64,000 nt of DNA from an uncultured Erythrobacter sp. (GTDB lineage Bacteria; Pseudomonadota; Alphaproteobacteria; Sphingomonadales; Sphingomonadaceae): assembly GCA_947503275.1 (NCBI GenBank), contig CANNCZ010000001.1, positions 558,001-622,000 on the forward strand, read 5' to 3'. The position numbers and the translations under genes are program-made. The notes under the pieces are model-generated. The model ran no database searches and had not been told where the DNA came from. It was given only the letters and a program-made list of their open reading frames with translations. Shown here in pieces: positions 47,416 through 56,798 of this stretch; within the stretch, counting starts at the first letter, position 1, and each line of letters begins with the position of its first letter.

Positions 47416-47504
47416 AAGCTTGGAATTTCCCAGTGTTGCATTCTTTTGCAGGGTGATGCCGCCGCATGTGCTAGAATGTCAATCGGTAGAGAGAAAGGGT
47501 GCAC

Positions 47505-47942
47505 ATGAAGGATCCCAAAACACTAGCAACCACTGTCCCGGTTGAGGAATTTATTGCGAATGTGGAGCCTGCGGCGAAGCGGGAAGATGCAAAAGTTCTG
47601 GACGCCTTATTCCGCAAGGTAACGGGCAAGGATCCCGTCATGTGGGGCCCGACCATCATCGGCTATGGCTCATACCACTACAAGTATGAAAGCGGGCGTG
47701 AAGGGGATGCGACGCGGTCAGGTTTCAGCCCGCGAAAGGCCAAACATTCGCTCTATCTGATGGGTCGATATTGCGATGAGGCAACCGGCAAAAAGGTCGA
47801 TGCGCTGCTGGAGAAAATGGGGAAGCACACGACCGGCGCAAGCTGTGTTTATGTGAACAAGCTGGCCGATATCGATCTGGACGTGCTGGAAGAGATTATC
47901 CGCGTTTGCTGGGACGCGATGAACCGCAAATATCCGGATTAA
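47505..47942 (+). CDS. DUF1801 domain protein
   Basis: 145 residues from the ATG at 47505. DUF1801 (YdhG-like) pattern: VPVEEFIANV, an acidic LDALFRKVTG, WGPTIIGYGSYHYKYESGREGD and the FSPRKAKHSLYL block, ending with an IRVCWDAMNR helix. Function of the family is unknown. Divergent from the CFA-synthase gene. Confidence 0.85.
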   Translation: MKDPKTLATTVPVEEFIANVEPAAKREDAKVLDALFRKVTGKDPVMWGPTIIGYGSYHYKYESGREGDATRSGFSPRKAKHSLYLMGRYCDEATGKKVDALLEKMGKHTTGASCVYVNKLADIDLDVLEEIIRVCWDAMNRKYPD

Positions 47943-47948
47943 TTGCGA

Positions 47949-48698
47949 CTAAATCCCGGCATACCACTGGTAATCGCCGATATCTTCCCAAAATCCCCCT
48001 TTGCCGCCGTAGATCTCGTCAAAGCTGGCGACGGCTTCGATTGCGGTCAAATATTTGGCGTGCTTGTAGCCCAATTGCCGCTCAATCCGCATGCGCAGAG
48101 GCGCGCCGTTCTTCTCGGGCAGGGGTGCGCCATTTAGTTCATGCGCGATAATGGTTTGTGGGTGGTAGGCATCGACCATATCGACGCTTTCATAATAGTC
48201 GCGGCCATACAGGACATCGGCGCAGCGAAAGACGATGAAGTTGGCTCCCTCCCTCACTTTAGCCGTGTCGAGCAGTGCGGAGAGTTGCGGCCCGCTCCAT
48301 TCGGCAATCGCGCTCCATCCCTCGACACAATCGTGGCGGGTAATCTGGGTCCGCTGGGGTAAAGCGCGCAGATCGGCCATGCTTAGGCTGAGTGGGTTGT
48401 CGACCAAGCCGCCGACACTCAACCGCCAGTCCGCAAAACCGTTCGCTTCGTGTGCTCGGTATTCCGCTGTTTCAACTTTGAGCGTGCCGTTACCCCTGAT
48501 GTCGGGAGAGCGTTCATCGGCTGCATATTCCGGCGCCAACGCTTGGCGGCTGGCGAGTGTGCGGTGGGCGCTGCGATGCCAGTCCTCTGCGGCATCAAAC
48601 AGATCGCCAGCAGGGCCGGTTTCCGCCAGCTCAGAGCAAGCTGCAGCGGGCATAGCGACCATCCCGGCGAGCAATGTGCGTCTCTTGATGTCAGGCAA
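47949..48698 (-). CDS. Sulfite-oxidase-type molybdopterin protein, lipid-anchored
   Basis: 249 residues. Tat-like MPDIKRRTLLAG followed by a lipobox (AAAC, Cys21), then an oxidoreductase molybdopterin domain: Cys124 in TRHDCVEGWSAIAEWSG is the molybdenum ligand, with GRDYYESV and AHELNGAPLPEKNGAPLRMRIERQLGYK following. Resembles the catalytic subunits that pair with a membrane haem protein. TTG start overlaps the upstream cytochrome gene by eight bases. Substrate unknown. Confidence 0.85.
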   Translation of the reverse strand: MPDIKRRTLLAGMVAMPAAACSELAETGPAGDLFDAAEDWHRSAHRTLASRQALAPEYAADERSPDIRGNGTLKVETAEYRAHEANGFADWRLSVGGLVDNPLSLSMADLRALPQRTQITRHDCVEGWSAIAEWSGPQLSALLDTAKVREGANFIVFRCADVLYGRDYYESVDMVDAYHPQTIIAHELNGAPLPEKNGAPLRMRIERQLGYKHAKYLTAIEAVASFDEIYGGKGGFWEDIGDYQWYAGI

Positions 48699-49371
48699 CT
48701 GTGCTCTCCTTACGTGCCCCGCCAGTGATCATGCGAGTGATCTGCTTCAGCGGCTTCGACGTGAGCACCATCACGATATGCACCACAAAGAACGCAAACA
48801 GCGCCCATGCGAAGATAAAGTGCAAACTGCGCGCGGATTGCCGACCGCCTAGCAGGTCCACCATCCATGGCGCTGCGACTTCGAAACCCGGGCTGATCGC
48901 AAGGCCAGTGAACACCATCATCGGCAGGAAAATCCCCAGCACAATGCCATAGGTGATCCGCTGAACCGGATTGTAGGGTCTATCATGGTCGGCCCCACCA
49001 CCGGGCAGATGCTCCCGCACCGCCTTCGCCAATGCACGCAGCGACCAATCACTCCGTTGCGTCGCAATATCGCGCCAGAAATGCCGCGTGATAACGCTGG
49101 CTACCCACATGACGAGTAGGCCCAGTGCGAACACCCAAGCAGACGTGTTGTGCCAATCACGCGCTTCGGCAAGATCATAGCGTTGCGGGATCGTCGTCCA
49201 TGCGGGAAACCTCATCACAGTCATCCAGGCATCGGCTGGATCAAACCCATAATTGCCCCAATACAAATGCCGGTGCGCGTTCGAGATATTCAACCCCGAC
49301 ATAAACAGCACCACCAACGCCGCAGCGTTGATCCAGTGCCATATCCGGGTGACAATTGAGTGCCGCCTCAT
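48691..49371 (-). CDS. Cytochrome b561-type membrane protein
   Basis: 226 residues with four membrane helices and His residues placed for two b-type haems (RIWHWINAA, ARDWHNTSAW, LHFIFAWALF, FFVVHIVMV). Probably passes electrons to or from the molybdopterin protein encoded directly downstream. This differs from the FRE-like MsrQ partner of MsrP. Start overlaps the SDR stop by four bases. Confidence 0.87.
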   Translation of the reverse strand: MRRHSIVTRIWHWINAAALVVLFMSGLNISNAHRHLYWGNYGFDPADAWMTVMRFPAWTTIPQRYDLAEARDWHNTSAWVFALGLLVMWVASVITRHFWRDIATQRSDWSLRALAKAVREHLPGGGADHDRPYNPVQRITYGIVLGIFLPMMVFTGLAISPGFEVAAPWMVDLLGGRQSARSLHFIFAWALFAFFVVHIVMVLTSKPLKQITRMITGGARKESTVA

Positions 49372-50147
49372 TGCGCGGCACCTTTGTGTGTCTGGCCGTC
49401 ACGCGCCAGATAGATCACATCGCGATCCTGAGAGAGGAGATGCTGGCCGCTATCGATGAACAGGGTTGATCCGCTTTTCAGGGAACCACCTGCAAGGAAC
49501 AAAGCGGCCTCCGCAACCTCATCCGCACCGGTCTTACGCTCTAGCAGGTTGAGGCGGTGCGAAACCTCGGTTTCGTCCTCGCTCTGATCGTGGCTTGCCA
49601 GAATTGCGCCCGGGGCGATGCCATAGACACGCGTGTCCTTTGCCGCGTTCATCGCCAACATAGGGATCGTCGCAGCGAGAGCGTGTTTGGACATTGTGTA
49701 GCTAAAGAAATCGGGATTGGGGTTCTCGATCTTCATATCGGTGACGTTGACTACACAACGCGGCCCATCGGCTTTGCCTTGGCTGAGAAAACCTTGCGCC
49801 ATACGCGCGGGGGATAGAGCATTGACTTGCATCGCCTCCCGGTTCGTATCGGGATCCAATTTGGTTGCATCGTCATAGAGAAAAATCGACGCCGAATTGA
49901 TAAGGCACCGCCAATTGGTGAGCCGCGCTGCTAGCTTATCAACCATGTGCGCTGCGGCGTCATCATCGGTAAGGTCACAGGCAACTGTTTCCGCGCTCGG
50001 CAATGTTGCCGCCAACGCATCGGCCTCTGCTGAGGAGCTGCGATAATGGATGATGACGTGCCACCCTTGCGCGGCGAACGCCTTGGCAATCTCGGCGCCA
50101 ATCCGGGTTGCGCCTCCTGTGACCAAAACTTGCGGCAGGTTCATCAT
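49368..50147 (-). CDS. Short-chain dehydrogenase/reductase, pteridine-reductase-like
   Basis: 259 residues from the ATG at 50147. NADP-type TGGATRIGAEIAKAFA at the N-terminus (pteridine reductase and FolM have TGxxxRIG), NSASIF in place of NNAG, catalytic Y-x3-K in FFSYTMSKHAL, and APGAIL. The preceding frame to 50576 lacks family sequence and overlaps the divergent PhzF gene. First gene of the SDR-cytochrome-molybdopterin operon; a pterin-related role for the cofactor is speculative. Confidence 0.83.
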   Translation of the reverse strand: MMNLPQVLVTGGATRIGAEIAKAFAAQGWHVIIHYRSSSAEADALAATLPSAETVACDLTDDDAAAHMVDKLAARLTNWRCLINSASIFLYDDATKLDPDTNREAMQVNALSPARMAQGFLSQGKADGPRCVVNVTDMKIENPNPDFFSYTMSKHALAATIPMLAMNAAKDTRVYGIAPGAILASHDQSEDETEVSHRLNLLERKTGADEVAEAALFLAGGSLKSGSTLFIDSGQHLLSQDRDVIYLARDGQTHKGAAQ

Positions 50148-50224
50148 TTCTCTGGAGCAGAATTTGCGAGCCTTGCCTAGCGTGCGCATGGCGTGTTCAA
50201 GAGAATTCGAAGGAGGCCAAGGTG

Positions 50225-51073
50225 ATGGCGATGACGTGCGATCTGGTGGATGTGTTTTGCGATGGTGTGTTGAGCGGCAATCCGTTGGCTGTGGTGCATG
50301 GCGCGGACGACATGTCAGCGGAGCAGATGTTGGCATTGACCCAATGGCTTGGCTTTTCGGAAACCACATTTCTTTTACCGCCAGCCGATGCTGTGGCTGA
50401 TTACCGCGTGCGCATATTCTACCCGGGCGGTGAGCTACCATTTGCGGGCCATCCGACGCTGGGATCGTGCCATGCGTGGTTGGCCGCAGGTGGTGTTCCT
50501 TCGCGCGATGGTGTGGTGGTCCAGGAATGCGGCATCGGCTTGGTCGAGGTGCGCGCTGAGCAAGACAACCTCGCATTCAAAGCGCCCGATTTGTTGCGGC
50601 ATGAACCACTATCTGAAGCAGAACGCGCAAAAGCGGTTGAGCTGACCGGTATCGATGAGGCAGCCTTGATAGAAGCTATCCATGTGGTCAATGGCCCGCA
50701 ATGGCAGTTGCTACGGCTACGCAGTGCAGCCGATGTCTTGGCCGCAAACCCAGCGGCGAAAGCGGAGCTGGGCACAGATATCGGTCTGGCTGGTCCGCAT
50801 GAGACAGGGGCAGCACGTGATTGGGAACTGCGCGCTTTCTTTGCCGACACGCATGGCCGCTTTGTTGAGGATCCTGTGACCGGTAGCTTCAACGCAGGTG
50901 TCGCGATCCATCTATTTGGAGAAGGATTGGTCGAGGGAGCCTATCGAGCAGGGCAGGGGCAGAAGGTGGGGGCGAACGGTCTTGTTCATTGCCAGCGCGA
51001 TGCCGCAGGCGCGATCTGGGTCGGCGGATCATGCAAAACGATCAGCCAAGGCGGGGCACTCGCGCAGGTTTAA
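50225..51073 (+). CDS. PhzF family isomerase
   Basis: 282 residues from the ATG at 50225 (GGAGG upstream). PhzF/diaminopimelate-epimerase fold: DVFCDGVLSGNPLAVV, Glu46 in GFSETTF, the PGGELPFAGHPTLGS loop (68-81) and the second-half DPVTGSFNAG. Members are isomerases with diverse substrates; no phenazine genes are nearby. Confidence 0.9.
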   Translation: MAMTCDLVDVFCDGVLSGNPLAVVHGADDMSAEQMLALTQWLGFSETTFLLPPADAVADYRVRIFYPGGELPFAGHPTLGSCHAWLAAGGVPSRDGVVVQECGIGLVEVRAEQDNLAFKAPDLLRHEPLSEAERAKAVELTGIDEAALIEAIHVVNGPQWQLLRLRSAADVLAANPAAKAELGTDIGLAGPHETGAARDWELRAFFADTHGRFVEDPVTGSFNAGVAIHLFGEGLVEGAYRAGQGQKVGANGLVHCQRDAAGAIWVGGSCKTISQGGALAQV

Positions 51074-51097
51074 CCCGGCGCCAATGGTCGCAAACAC

Positions 51098-51134
51098 AAA
51101 ACGCCGCACGTCCTCTAAAGACATGCGGCGTTTC
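51098..51134. terminator. Bidirectional terminator between phzF-like and glycine-zipper genes
   Basis: AAACGCCGCA (51099-51108) and TGCGGCGTTT (51124-51133) form a perfect stem with T-runs on both sides; it lies between two convergent genes. Confidence 0.8.
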
Positions 51135-51154
51135 GCTTTGCATCGAGTGTGAGT

Positions 51155-51631
51155 CTAGCGGCAGCGCAGCTCGCCGCGATCAATTTCGCGGCCCAACAGG
51201 CCACCGGCAAGCGCGCCAAGCAGCGTGCCAACGGTGCGATCACCGCGTGTATCGACGGCACGTCCGGCCAGAGCACCCAAGCCTGCGCCAATCACGAGGC
51301 CCGTGGTCCCATTCCCTCGCTCGCAATAGTAGTTCCCATCGCGTCCGCGCCATACACGGTCTCTGCGATTGATACGGCGCGGTTCGCGGTAACGGCCACG
51401 ACGATCATAATCACGGTGTCCGCGATATCCGCGACCTCGGCGATAGCGCCGATCATCATCGTCCCAGTCATCATCGTCGAATCGCGTGGTGGTGTTGATC
51501 TCAAATGGGCTTGCGAATGCCTCAGTCATTGTCTCCTCAGTTGGAAACTCGGCGGCGCTGGCGGGCGTTGCAATGGCAACAAGCGAGCCGGTAGCGGCAA
51601 TCAATGCGGTGGTTTTAATTGCGGTCTTCAT
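51155..51631 (-). CDS. Exported glycine-zipper (2TM, 17-kDa-antigen-like) protein
   Basis: 158 residues. Signal peptide (ends near ASAAE, 27), acidic DDDDWDDDD stretch, Arg/Tyr/Gly-rich low-complexity part, then a glycine zipper: TTGLVIGAGLGALAGRAVD ... GTLLGALAGGLLGREID (about 110-150). Similar to the glycine zipper 2TM family of envelope proteins. Two weaker relatives in style are at 8201 and 8876. Confidence 0.82.
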   Translation of the reverse strand: MKTAIKTTALIAATGSLVAIATPASAAEFPTEETMTEAFASPFEINTTTRFDDDDWDDDDRRYRRGRGYRGHRDYDRRGRYREPRRINRRDRVWRGRDGNYYCERGNGTTGLVIGAGLGALAGRAVDTRGDRTVGTLLGALAGGLLGREIDRGELRCR

Positions 51632-51773
51632 GAGTAAGTCCTTTCCGACCCGATGAGCGGGTGAGGACTGTTTCGTTCAGTTTCAGACAACGCCAGATGA
51701 ACGGCTTGTTGGGAAAGCGGTCAAGGAGACAAAGCGCTTTTGGCAAGCGACAAAGTGAGTGTGTGCCGGGATT

Positions 51774-52412
51774 TTAGCTCAACTTGGCGCGCGCACGATC
51801 ACGCAATTTGGGCGCCAGAGAAGGCATTTCGGCGAGTTGCTCGAACTCCTCGCGACTCGCTTTGCCTGCGACCAGAGCTTTGAAAGCACGCTCAACGCTC
51901 CAGTCTGCCTCGCCAATCCCGACGCGCTCGATCGTATCGCCGGCCTCCGCCTCACCAAATTCGAGCACCCGGAAGTACCACCCAGAACGACCGCCCTTGA
52001 CGATTTTCGCGACCATGCCTTTTTGCCCAAAGCGATGGTCGATCTTCCAACACGGTTGGCGCGGTTGGCTTATCTCAAGCAGCGCCGTGCCGACCCGAAA
52101 CCGGTCGCCAATATGGACATTGCCTTCAGTCATTCCGCGCACAGCAAGGTTTGATCCGAATGCGCCGGGTTGATCAAGCAAGTCGAGCACGCCGAGTTCC
52201 TCTCTCCAATAACCGTGGTGGTCGAGCGGGTAGAGGTGCACCGCCATTTCTGGTCCACCATGGACCCGGCGGTCGGCCTGTTCATCCGGCGCAAAGCCAT
52301 CTTCGAGGATTTGCACCAGACCTTCGCGCGGTCGTTTGGCAATTGCGCTAGTTTCCACGCCATTGAAGGGGCGGGCGGTGCCGGTGCAGATGGCTTCGAT
52401 TGTGTGCTTCAT
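51774..52412 (-). CDS. MOSC domain protein (YiiM-like)
   Basis: 212 residues from the ATG at 52412, which overlaps the methyltransferase stop by four bases. MOSC features: DRRVHGGPEMAVHLYPLDHH, FGSNLAVRGMTE, GDRFRVGTALLEISQPRQPCWKID with Cys121 as the conserved cysteine. YiiM-type proteins act as molybdenum-cofactor-dependent reductases of N-hydroxylated compounds. A Mo-enzyme operon lies 3 kb away. Confidence 0.87.
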   Translation of the reverse strand: MKHTIEAICTGTARPFNGVETSAIAKRPREGLVQILEDGFAPDEQADRRVHGGPEMAVHLYPLDHHGYWREELGVLDLLDQPGAFGSNLAVRGMTEGNVHIGDRFRVGTALLEISQPRQPCWKIDHRFGQKGMVAKIVKGGRSGWYFRVLEFGEAEAGDTIERVGIGEADWSVERAFKALVAGKASREEFEQLAEMPSLAPKLRDRARAKLS

Positions 52413-53023
52413 GCTTCGCAGGCAGTCGTTTTCTTTAGCGTTATGGCGATCCAATCCCTTTGCGTGCCGTCGGTCCCTTTGCCAGCAAAAACATCCTCAT
52501 CAATCGCATCAAATCCTGCGTTATTGTAGAGGTCACGCACCCACTGCGCATCTGGGAAATTGTGCAAACGGCCCAGCAAATCGCGCCCTTCGCCATCGCC
52601 AAGCTTGAAACTGGCATAATGCAATCCGCCCGGTCGCAAGGCGCGATGGATGGCTTTGACGACACTGGGCAGTTCGGCTCTGGGACAATGCAGCAGACAA
52701 GCATGTGCCCATACCGCGTCATAGGCGGCCTCCGCGTCAAGCTGGTCAAACTGCATCAACCGAGCGTCGATATCGTGGCGTTCATTCGCTTTGGCGACCA
52801 TTGCTGGAATGCCGTCGGTGGCATCGACTTCAAAACCGCGCTCCGCCATATAAGCGCTATCCCGTCCGCCTCCGCAGCCCAGTTCAAGCACAGCAGCGCC
52901 CGGCTTTAATCGAGCCAAAAACCCCTCAAGGTGCCGGCTCTGCGCCTGCGCACTGCTGGCCGAGTAAAACGGCGCGCCTTCTTGGTAGAAATCGTAGGTA
53001 GCGCGATCGATTATCCCGCTCAT
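52409..53023 (-). CDS. Class I SAM-dependent methyltransferase
   Basis: 204 residues from the ATG at 53023. Motif I VLELGCGGGRDS near residue 50, motif II DATDGI, and a LLHCPRAELPSVV segment; the fold and length resemble small-molecule methyltransferases of the Tam/UbiE type. Substrate unknown. It overlaps the downstream MOSC gene by four bases and lies ten bases after the ClpP-like gene. Confidence 0.85.
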   Translation of the reverse strand: MSGIIDRATYDFYQEGAPFYSASSAQAQSRHLEGFLARLKPGAAVLELGCGGGRDSAYMAERGFEVDATDGIPAMVAKANERHDIDARLMQFDQLDAEAAYDAVWAHACLLHCPRAELPSVVKAIHRALRPGGLHYASFKLGDGEGRDLLGRLHNFPDAQWVRDLYNNAGFDAIDEDVFAGKGTDGTQRDWIAITLKKTTACEA

Positions 53024-53033
53024 TTTGCAATGC

Positions 53034-53738
53034 TCACCGCGTCGCATTCATCACGTTGTACTGGTACACCTCGTCCGGTGTTAGGCAATATCGAGTGCTC
53101 GGATCATCCTCGCTGCTCACGGCCTGCTGCTGATACATTACATCGGTTAGAAGTTTACGACTGATGCCCATCCGGATCAGAAAATCATTATCTTCTGTGG
53201 CGAGCAGCGCTGAGCTTTGTTCGATGCTCGCGATCAGTTCGGTTGTCGCTTCGCTGCCGTCGATCACAGCATCGTCGATGATCCAGCGGTCGGCTGTGTG
53301 CGTGAACATGTGGACCATGAACACTCCGCCCTCATCAATGAAACGTTGTCCGCCGCCCATGAACATGAAATTGCATGCCGAAAAGCACGTCCAGCCATCC
53401 GGTATACGCGTGACGAGTCCATAATTTCGGATGAGCCGGCCTGCTTCGTTGCCGGCACGCGCATTGCCTCCGCGTGATCGAAACCAAATCTCGCCAATCA
53501 TAGGATCGGCGTCCAGCGCGGACTGGAGTCTTTGCGGAAGGCGAGCGTCGATTCTGCCCTCTGCGAGCAGCACATTGAAGCCGTCGCGTTCCACTGTGGA
53601 GAGTTTCATCGGCTCAGAGGAACCCCAATTGGGGCTTTTTGGGCAGGTCGGGTTTTCAGGATCGCGATCAGCTGCGCCGGTCAGCAGAGCCAAGCACCCA
53701 AATGCGGCAAGCGCTTTCGAGGCGATCCGTTTCCTCAT
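53034..53738 (-). CDS. Exported ClpP-like protein of unknown function
   Basis: 234 residues from the ATG at 53738. Signal peptide (to about 23). The core (75-145) has RSRGGNARAGNEAGRLIR, CFSACNFMFMGGG with candidate nucleophile Ser120, and FMVHMF with a His, which fits the periplasmic ClpP/crotonase-like family. Several Cys suggest disulfides. Coupled to the preceding gene by a four-base overlap. Confidence 0.72.
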   Translation of the reverse strand: MRKRIASKALAAFGCLALLTGAADRDPENPTCPKSPNWGSSEPMKLSTVERDGFNVLLAEGRIDARLPQRLQSALDADPMIGEIWFRSRGGNARAGNEAGRLIRNYGLVTRIPDGWTCFSACNFMFMGGGQRFIDEGGVFMVHMFTHTADRWIIDDAVIDGSEATTELIASIEQSSALLATEDNDFLIRMGISRKLLTDVMYQQQAVSSEDDPSTRYCLTPDEVYQYNVMNATR

Positions 53739-54322
53739 ACGACGATAGTGTAACGCGGTGACCCTGCGAGGCGACACATCCGTTTATCGGCACGGGTTTC
53801 TTCGCCTGCAACAATGACAACATCTGTGACAGTGATGCAGTCGTCGCCCCCCGATGACGCCTGACGCGAGGTAACGGTCGATGTTCCGCTGACATCATCG
53901 CGCGTGTCAGAGGTCCACTCTGCGCTGCGTCCAACTTCGGGCGCCACTTGGTTGCCTTGCTCGTCGGTTTTGAGCGTCGCCTTCTCTGTCGCGTCGGCGG
54001 CCTGTTTTTGCTCTTCGGGGTCGAGCTGGCAGGCGATTTCTCGGGAAATCACATTGGTAAATTCACTAACCGGCGCAAAGGAACCTAGTCCTGCGTCGCG
54101 GGCCGTGCGCCCCGCAGCACCGCTCAGTATTCCGCCCAGAACACCGCGTGCGGTATCGCCACTCGACCCTTTTTCGCAGCCTTCAGCGGCCTGCGCACCG
54201 CGTTGTGCATCGCGAGTTACATCGCGCAGCAATCCGCGAAATTGTGCGTGAGCCGGGATTGCCGTTGCAACCATTGCAGTCGCAGCGGTGCCCATAAGAA
54301 TTGCTTTGATTGATCGTGTCAT
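53735..54322 (-). CDS. Exported protein of unknown function
   Basis: 195 residues from the ATG at 54322. Signal peptide MTRSIKAILMGTAATAMVATAIPAHAQ, then an Ala/Gly-rich segment with GVLGGILSGAAG, an acidic middle and a Cys-containing end (DDCITV, RMCRL). No family recognised. First gene of the run that ends with the MOSC gene. Confidence 0.7.
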   Translation of the reverse strand: MTRSIKAILMGTAATAMVATAIPAHAQFRGLLRDVTRDAQRGAQAAEGCEKGSSGDTARGVLGGILSGAAGRTARDAGLGSFAPVSEFTNVISREIACQLDPEEQKQAADATEKATLKTDEQGNQVAPEVGRSAEWTSDTRDDVSGTSTVTSRQASSGGDDCITVTDVVIVAGEETRADKRMCRLAGSPRYTIVV

Positions 54323-54538
54323 GAATTGCCCCTCATTGCGGTAACCATAAACACCACATTGCCCTTCGCCAAGCTGAACAAGCGGCTCTTTGCTCATGGT
54401 TTAGCTTGGCAAACGAGCCTGCGGTGTTGTTTTGCTTACAAAACCTGCGTCACTCTCTGGCGGCGAAAGATAATTTTAGGGGAAATCGATATACTTAAGA
54501 GAACATGGATGTCGCCGCGCTAGGGGGGCGATCATCCG

Positions 54539-55789
54539 TCAAGATGCAGCCGCAGCCGCCTCTCGGTCCCGCTCTGCCCGGCTCTTTTTCTGGGCCGCGG
54601 TTTTCAACTGCCCGCAGGCCGCATCAATATCTCGCCCGCGCGGGGTTCGCACAGGTGCGCTGATCCCGCCTTCGAACACGATATTGCTGAATGAGCGAAT
54701 GCGTTCAGGCGTGGAGCATTCATATTCTGCGCCGGGCCATGGGTTGAAGGGGATCAGGTTTACCTTCGCGGGCAAGTCATAGTGTTTAAGCAACCGAACA
54801 AGCTCATGCGCGTCCTCATCGCTGTCATTTTTGTCTTTTAGCATCACATATTCAAAGGTGATGCGCCGCGCATTGGATGCTTTGGGATAATCTGCACACG
54901 CCTGAAGCAGCTCCTCAATCCCGTATTTCTTGTTCAGCGGCACAATTTCATCGCGAACCGGCTTCGTCACAGCATGCAAAGAAACCGCGAGGTTTACGCC
55001 GATTTCCTGACCGCATCGCTCCATCATCGGGACAACACCGCTGGTCGAGAGGGTGATGCGGCGTTTTGACAAGGCCAGTCCATCACCATCCATCACCAGA
55101 TTGAGCGCATCGCGCACATGGTCGAAATTATACAGCGGCTCGCCCATGCCCATCATCACGATGTTGGTCAGTAAGCGGCCATCGGCGGTATAGTGCGCGG
55201 CGCTTTCATCGGTTTCGTCGTCTTCGAACGCGAAATCCATTTTACCCTTGGGCCATTCGCCCAACGCGTCACGCGCCAGCATTACCTGACCCACAATCTC
55301 TCCGGGCGTCAGATTGCGCACGAGCCGCATGGTGCCCGTGTGACAAAACGTGCAGTTCAGGGTGCAGCCAACCTGGCTTGAAACGCACAGAGTTCCCCGA
55401 TCCGCATCGGGAATAAAAACCATCTCAAAATCGTGACCGTCATCTGTTTGCAGCAACCATTTGCGGGTGCCATCCGAGCTGTGCTGCGCCTCAACCACAT
55501 TCGGTCGTCCAATCACGAAACGCTCCGCCAACCAAGGGCGCATTGCCTTGGATATGTCTGTCATTGCGTCGAAATCGGTGACTCCGCGGTGGTAGAGCCA
55601 GTGAAAGACCTGTTTAGAGCGCAGCTTTGCCTGACGGTCGTCCAACCCTGCCTCGGAAAACAATTCGAAAATGCGCGGGCGTGCAAGGCCCATTAGGTCC
55701 ATACGGCCATCTTCGCGCGGTGTGATGTCACGCGCGACGGGAACCGGATCAACCTGTCCGGGAATGCTCATTAGGGTCGTATCTGTCAT
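54539..55789 (-). CDS. rlmN: 23S rRNA/tRNA adenine-C2 methyltransferase (radical SAM)
   Basis: 416 residues. CxxxCxxC cluster Cys142-Cys146-Cys149 in [23 protein letters not shown], the [17 protein letters not shown] block and the C-terminal [18 protein letters not shown] with the second catalytic Cys. Methylates A2503 of 23S rRNA and A37 of tRNAs. The N-terminal 30 residues form a small extension. Confidence 0.96.
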   Translation of the reverse strand: MTDTTLMSIPGQVDPVPVARDITPREDGRMDLMGLARPRIFELFSEAGLDDRQAKLRSKQVFHWLYHRGVTDFDAMTDISKAMRPWLAERFVIGRPNVVEAQHSSDGTRKWLLQTDDGHDFEMVFIPDADRGTLCVSSQVGCTLNCTFCHTGTMRLVRNLTPGEIVGQVMLARDALGEWPKGKMDFAFEDDETDESAAHYTADGRLLTNIVMMGMGEPLYNFDHVRDALNLVMDGDGLALSKRRITLSTSGVVPMMERCGQEIGVNLAVSLHAVTKPVRDEIVPLNKKYGIEELLQACADYPKASNARRITFEYVMLKDKNDSDEDAHELVRLLKHYDLPAKVNLIPFNPWPGAEYECSTPERIRSFSNIVFEGGISAPVRTPRGRDIDAACGQLKTAAQKKSRAERDREAAAAAS

Positions 55790-55825
55790 GATTAATGGCG
55801 CATATAGGCGTGAAGAGCGAGTTTG

Positions 55826-56308
55826 TCAGCCTCTTCCGGCACACCCCACGGTGGCGGCATCAATCGCGGTGGCGACGCCCGCTAGATCATAGCGGTCTGT
55901 GAACCTGCGTCCCTGTGCGTCGCGCGCAGAAACACTCATGCGGGTGGCTGATCGCAAAGCGGCCACCACGCCTGCATCCATGGCCACATCGCGACCCCAA
56001 GCATTGCGGCCATTGGCAGCAAGTTCAAAGCGGCGCTCTCCGATGCGTAAAGTCACCTCAGTCGCCTCAGTGACAGAGCGCGAGAGGCGGATGTGCAATT
56101 GACCGCGAATATTTGCACCCGGCCAATTGGAGACACTGGCGAAAGGGTTGCTGTCTGATACGCCGCGCGGCTTGGCGATGGCATAGCAGCGCGCGGGGCT
56201 GTCATCGCGGAACGCGGCCCAATTGGAATACACACCGAGGCTGTCTTTGGCTGACAGCGGCCCGGTCATTAGCGCGATTGCTGAGAGGGTGAGGGCGATC
56301 CTAATCAT
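55826..56308 (-). CDS. Exported IalB-like protein
   Basis: 160 residues from the ATG at 56308, which sits inside the last codons of the greB-like gene (ATG-ATTAG). Signal peptide (ends near LSAKD). The mature protein has YSNWAAFRD near its start, ARCYAIAKP, and a repeated-strand pattern as in the invasion-associated locus B family. A C-terminal Cys (VGCAGRG) may pair with the first. Confidence 0.72.
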   Translation of the reverse strand: MIRIALTLSAIALMTGPLSAKDSLGVYSNWAAFRDDSPARCYAIAKPRGVSDSNPFASVSNWPGANIRGQLHIRLSRSVTEATEVTLRIGERRFELAANGRNAWGRDVAMDAGVVAALRSATRMSVSARDAQGRRFTDRYDLAGVATAIDAATVGCAGRG

Positions 56309-56795
56309 AGACAATCGCTATCACCTCCCACTCTTTCACGCCTGAAGGAAGCCGGACTGTGCGAACATCCCCAAGTGACGCACCGCGCAGAGCCTTTGCG
56401 ATCGGGGAATTCCATCCCACCCGGCCAGAGCCTGCGTCTTGCTCATCGTCGCCGACCAAAGTCACATGCTGGCGCGCATCATCTTTGTCAGCCAATTCAA
56501 CCTGTGCGCCAAAGAACACACGGCTGCGGTCGGGTTGGTTGGCGGGATTGACCACGCGCAAAGCCTTCATTCTGCGCGCGAGGTGCCCCAGTTCACGGTC
56601 AATTTCGCGCATACGTTTGCGGCCGTAGAGGTAGTCGCCGTTCTCACTGCGATCACCATTTCCCGCCGCCCAGCTGACAATCTCAACTATCTCAGGGCGT
56701 TCTTTACCCAACAAATGGTCATAGCGCGCCTTTAACGCTGCCATACCAGCGGGCGTTATTGGCGGGGCACCACCAGCCTTGGGTTTAGATGCCAT
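56301..56795 (-). CDS. greB: GreA/GreB-family transcription elongation factor
   Basis: 164 residues. N-terminal coiled coil with the acidic tip GDRSENGDYLYGRKRMRE (GreB-type, GreA would have GDLxENAEY), C-terminal FKBP-like domain with VTLVGDDEQD and NSPIAKALRGASLGD. Rescues backtracked RNA polymerase. The gene is three bases downstream of the transglycosylase stop, and a short Pro/Gly-rich tail precedes the coiled coil. Confidence 0.92.
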   Translation of the reverse strand: MASKPKAGGAPPITPAGMAALKARYDHLLGKERPEIVEIVSWAAGNGDRSENGDYLYGRKRMREIDRELGHLARRMKALRVVNPANQPDRSRVFFGAQVELADKDDARQHVTLVGDDEQDAGSGRVGWNSPIAKALRGASLGDVRTVRLPSGVKEWEVIAIVYD

Positions 56796-56798
56796 CTC

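Noticed and set aside
50148..50576. N-terminal extension of the pteridine-reductase-like SDR
   Set aside because: The extra 143 codons overlap the divergent PhzF gene and lack family sequence before the TGGATRIG motif.
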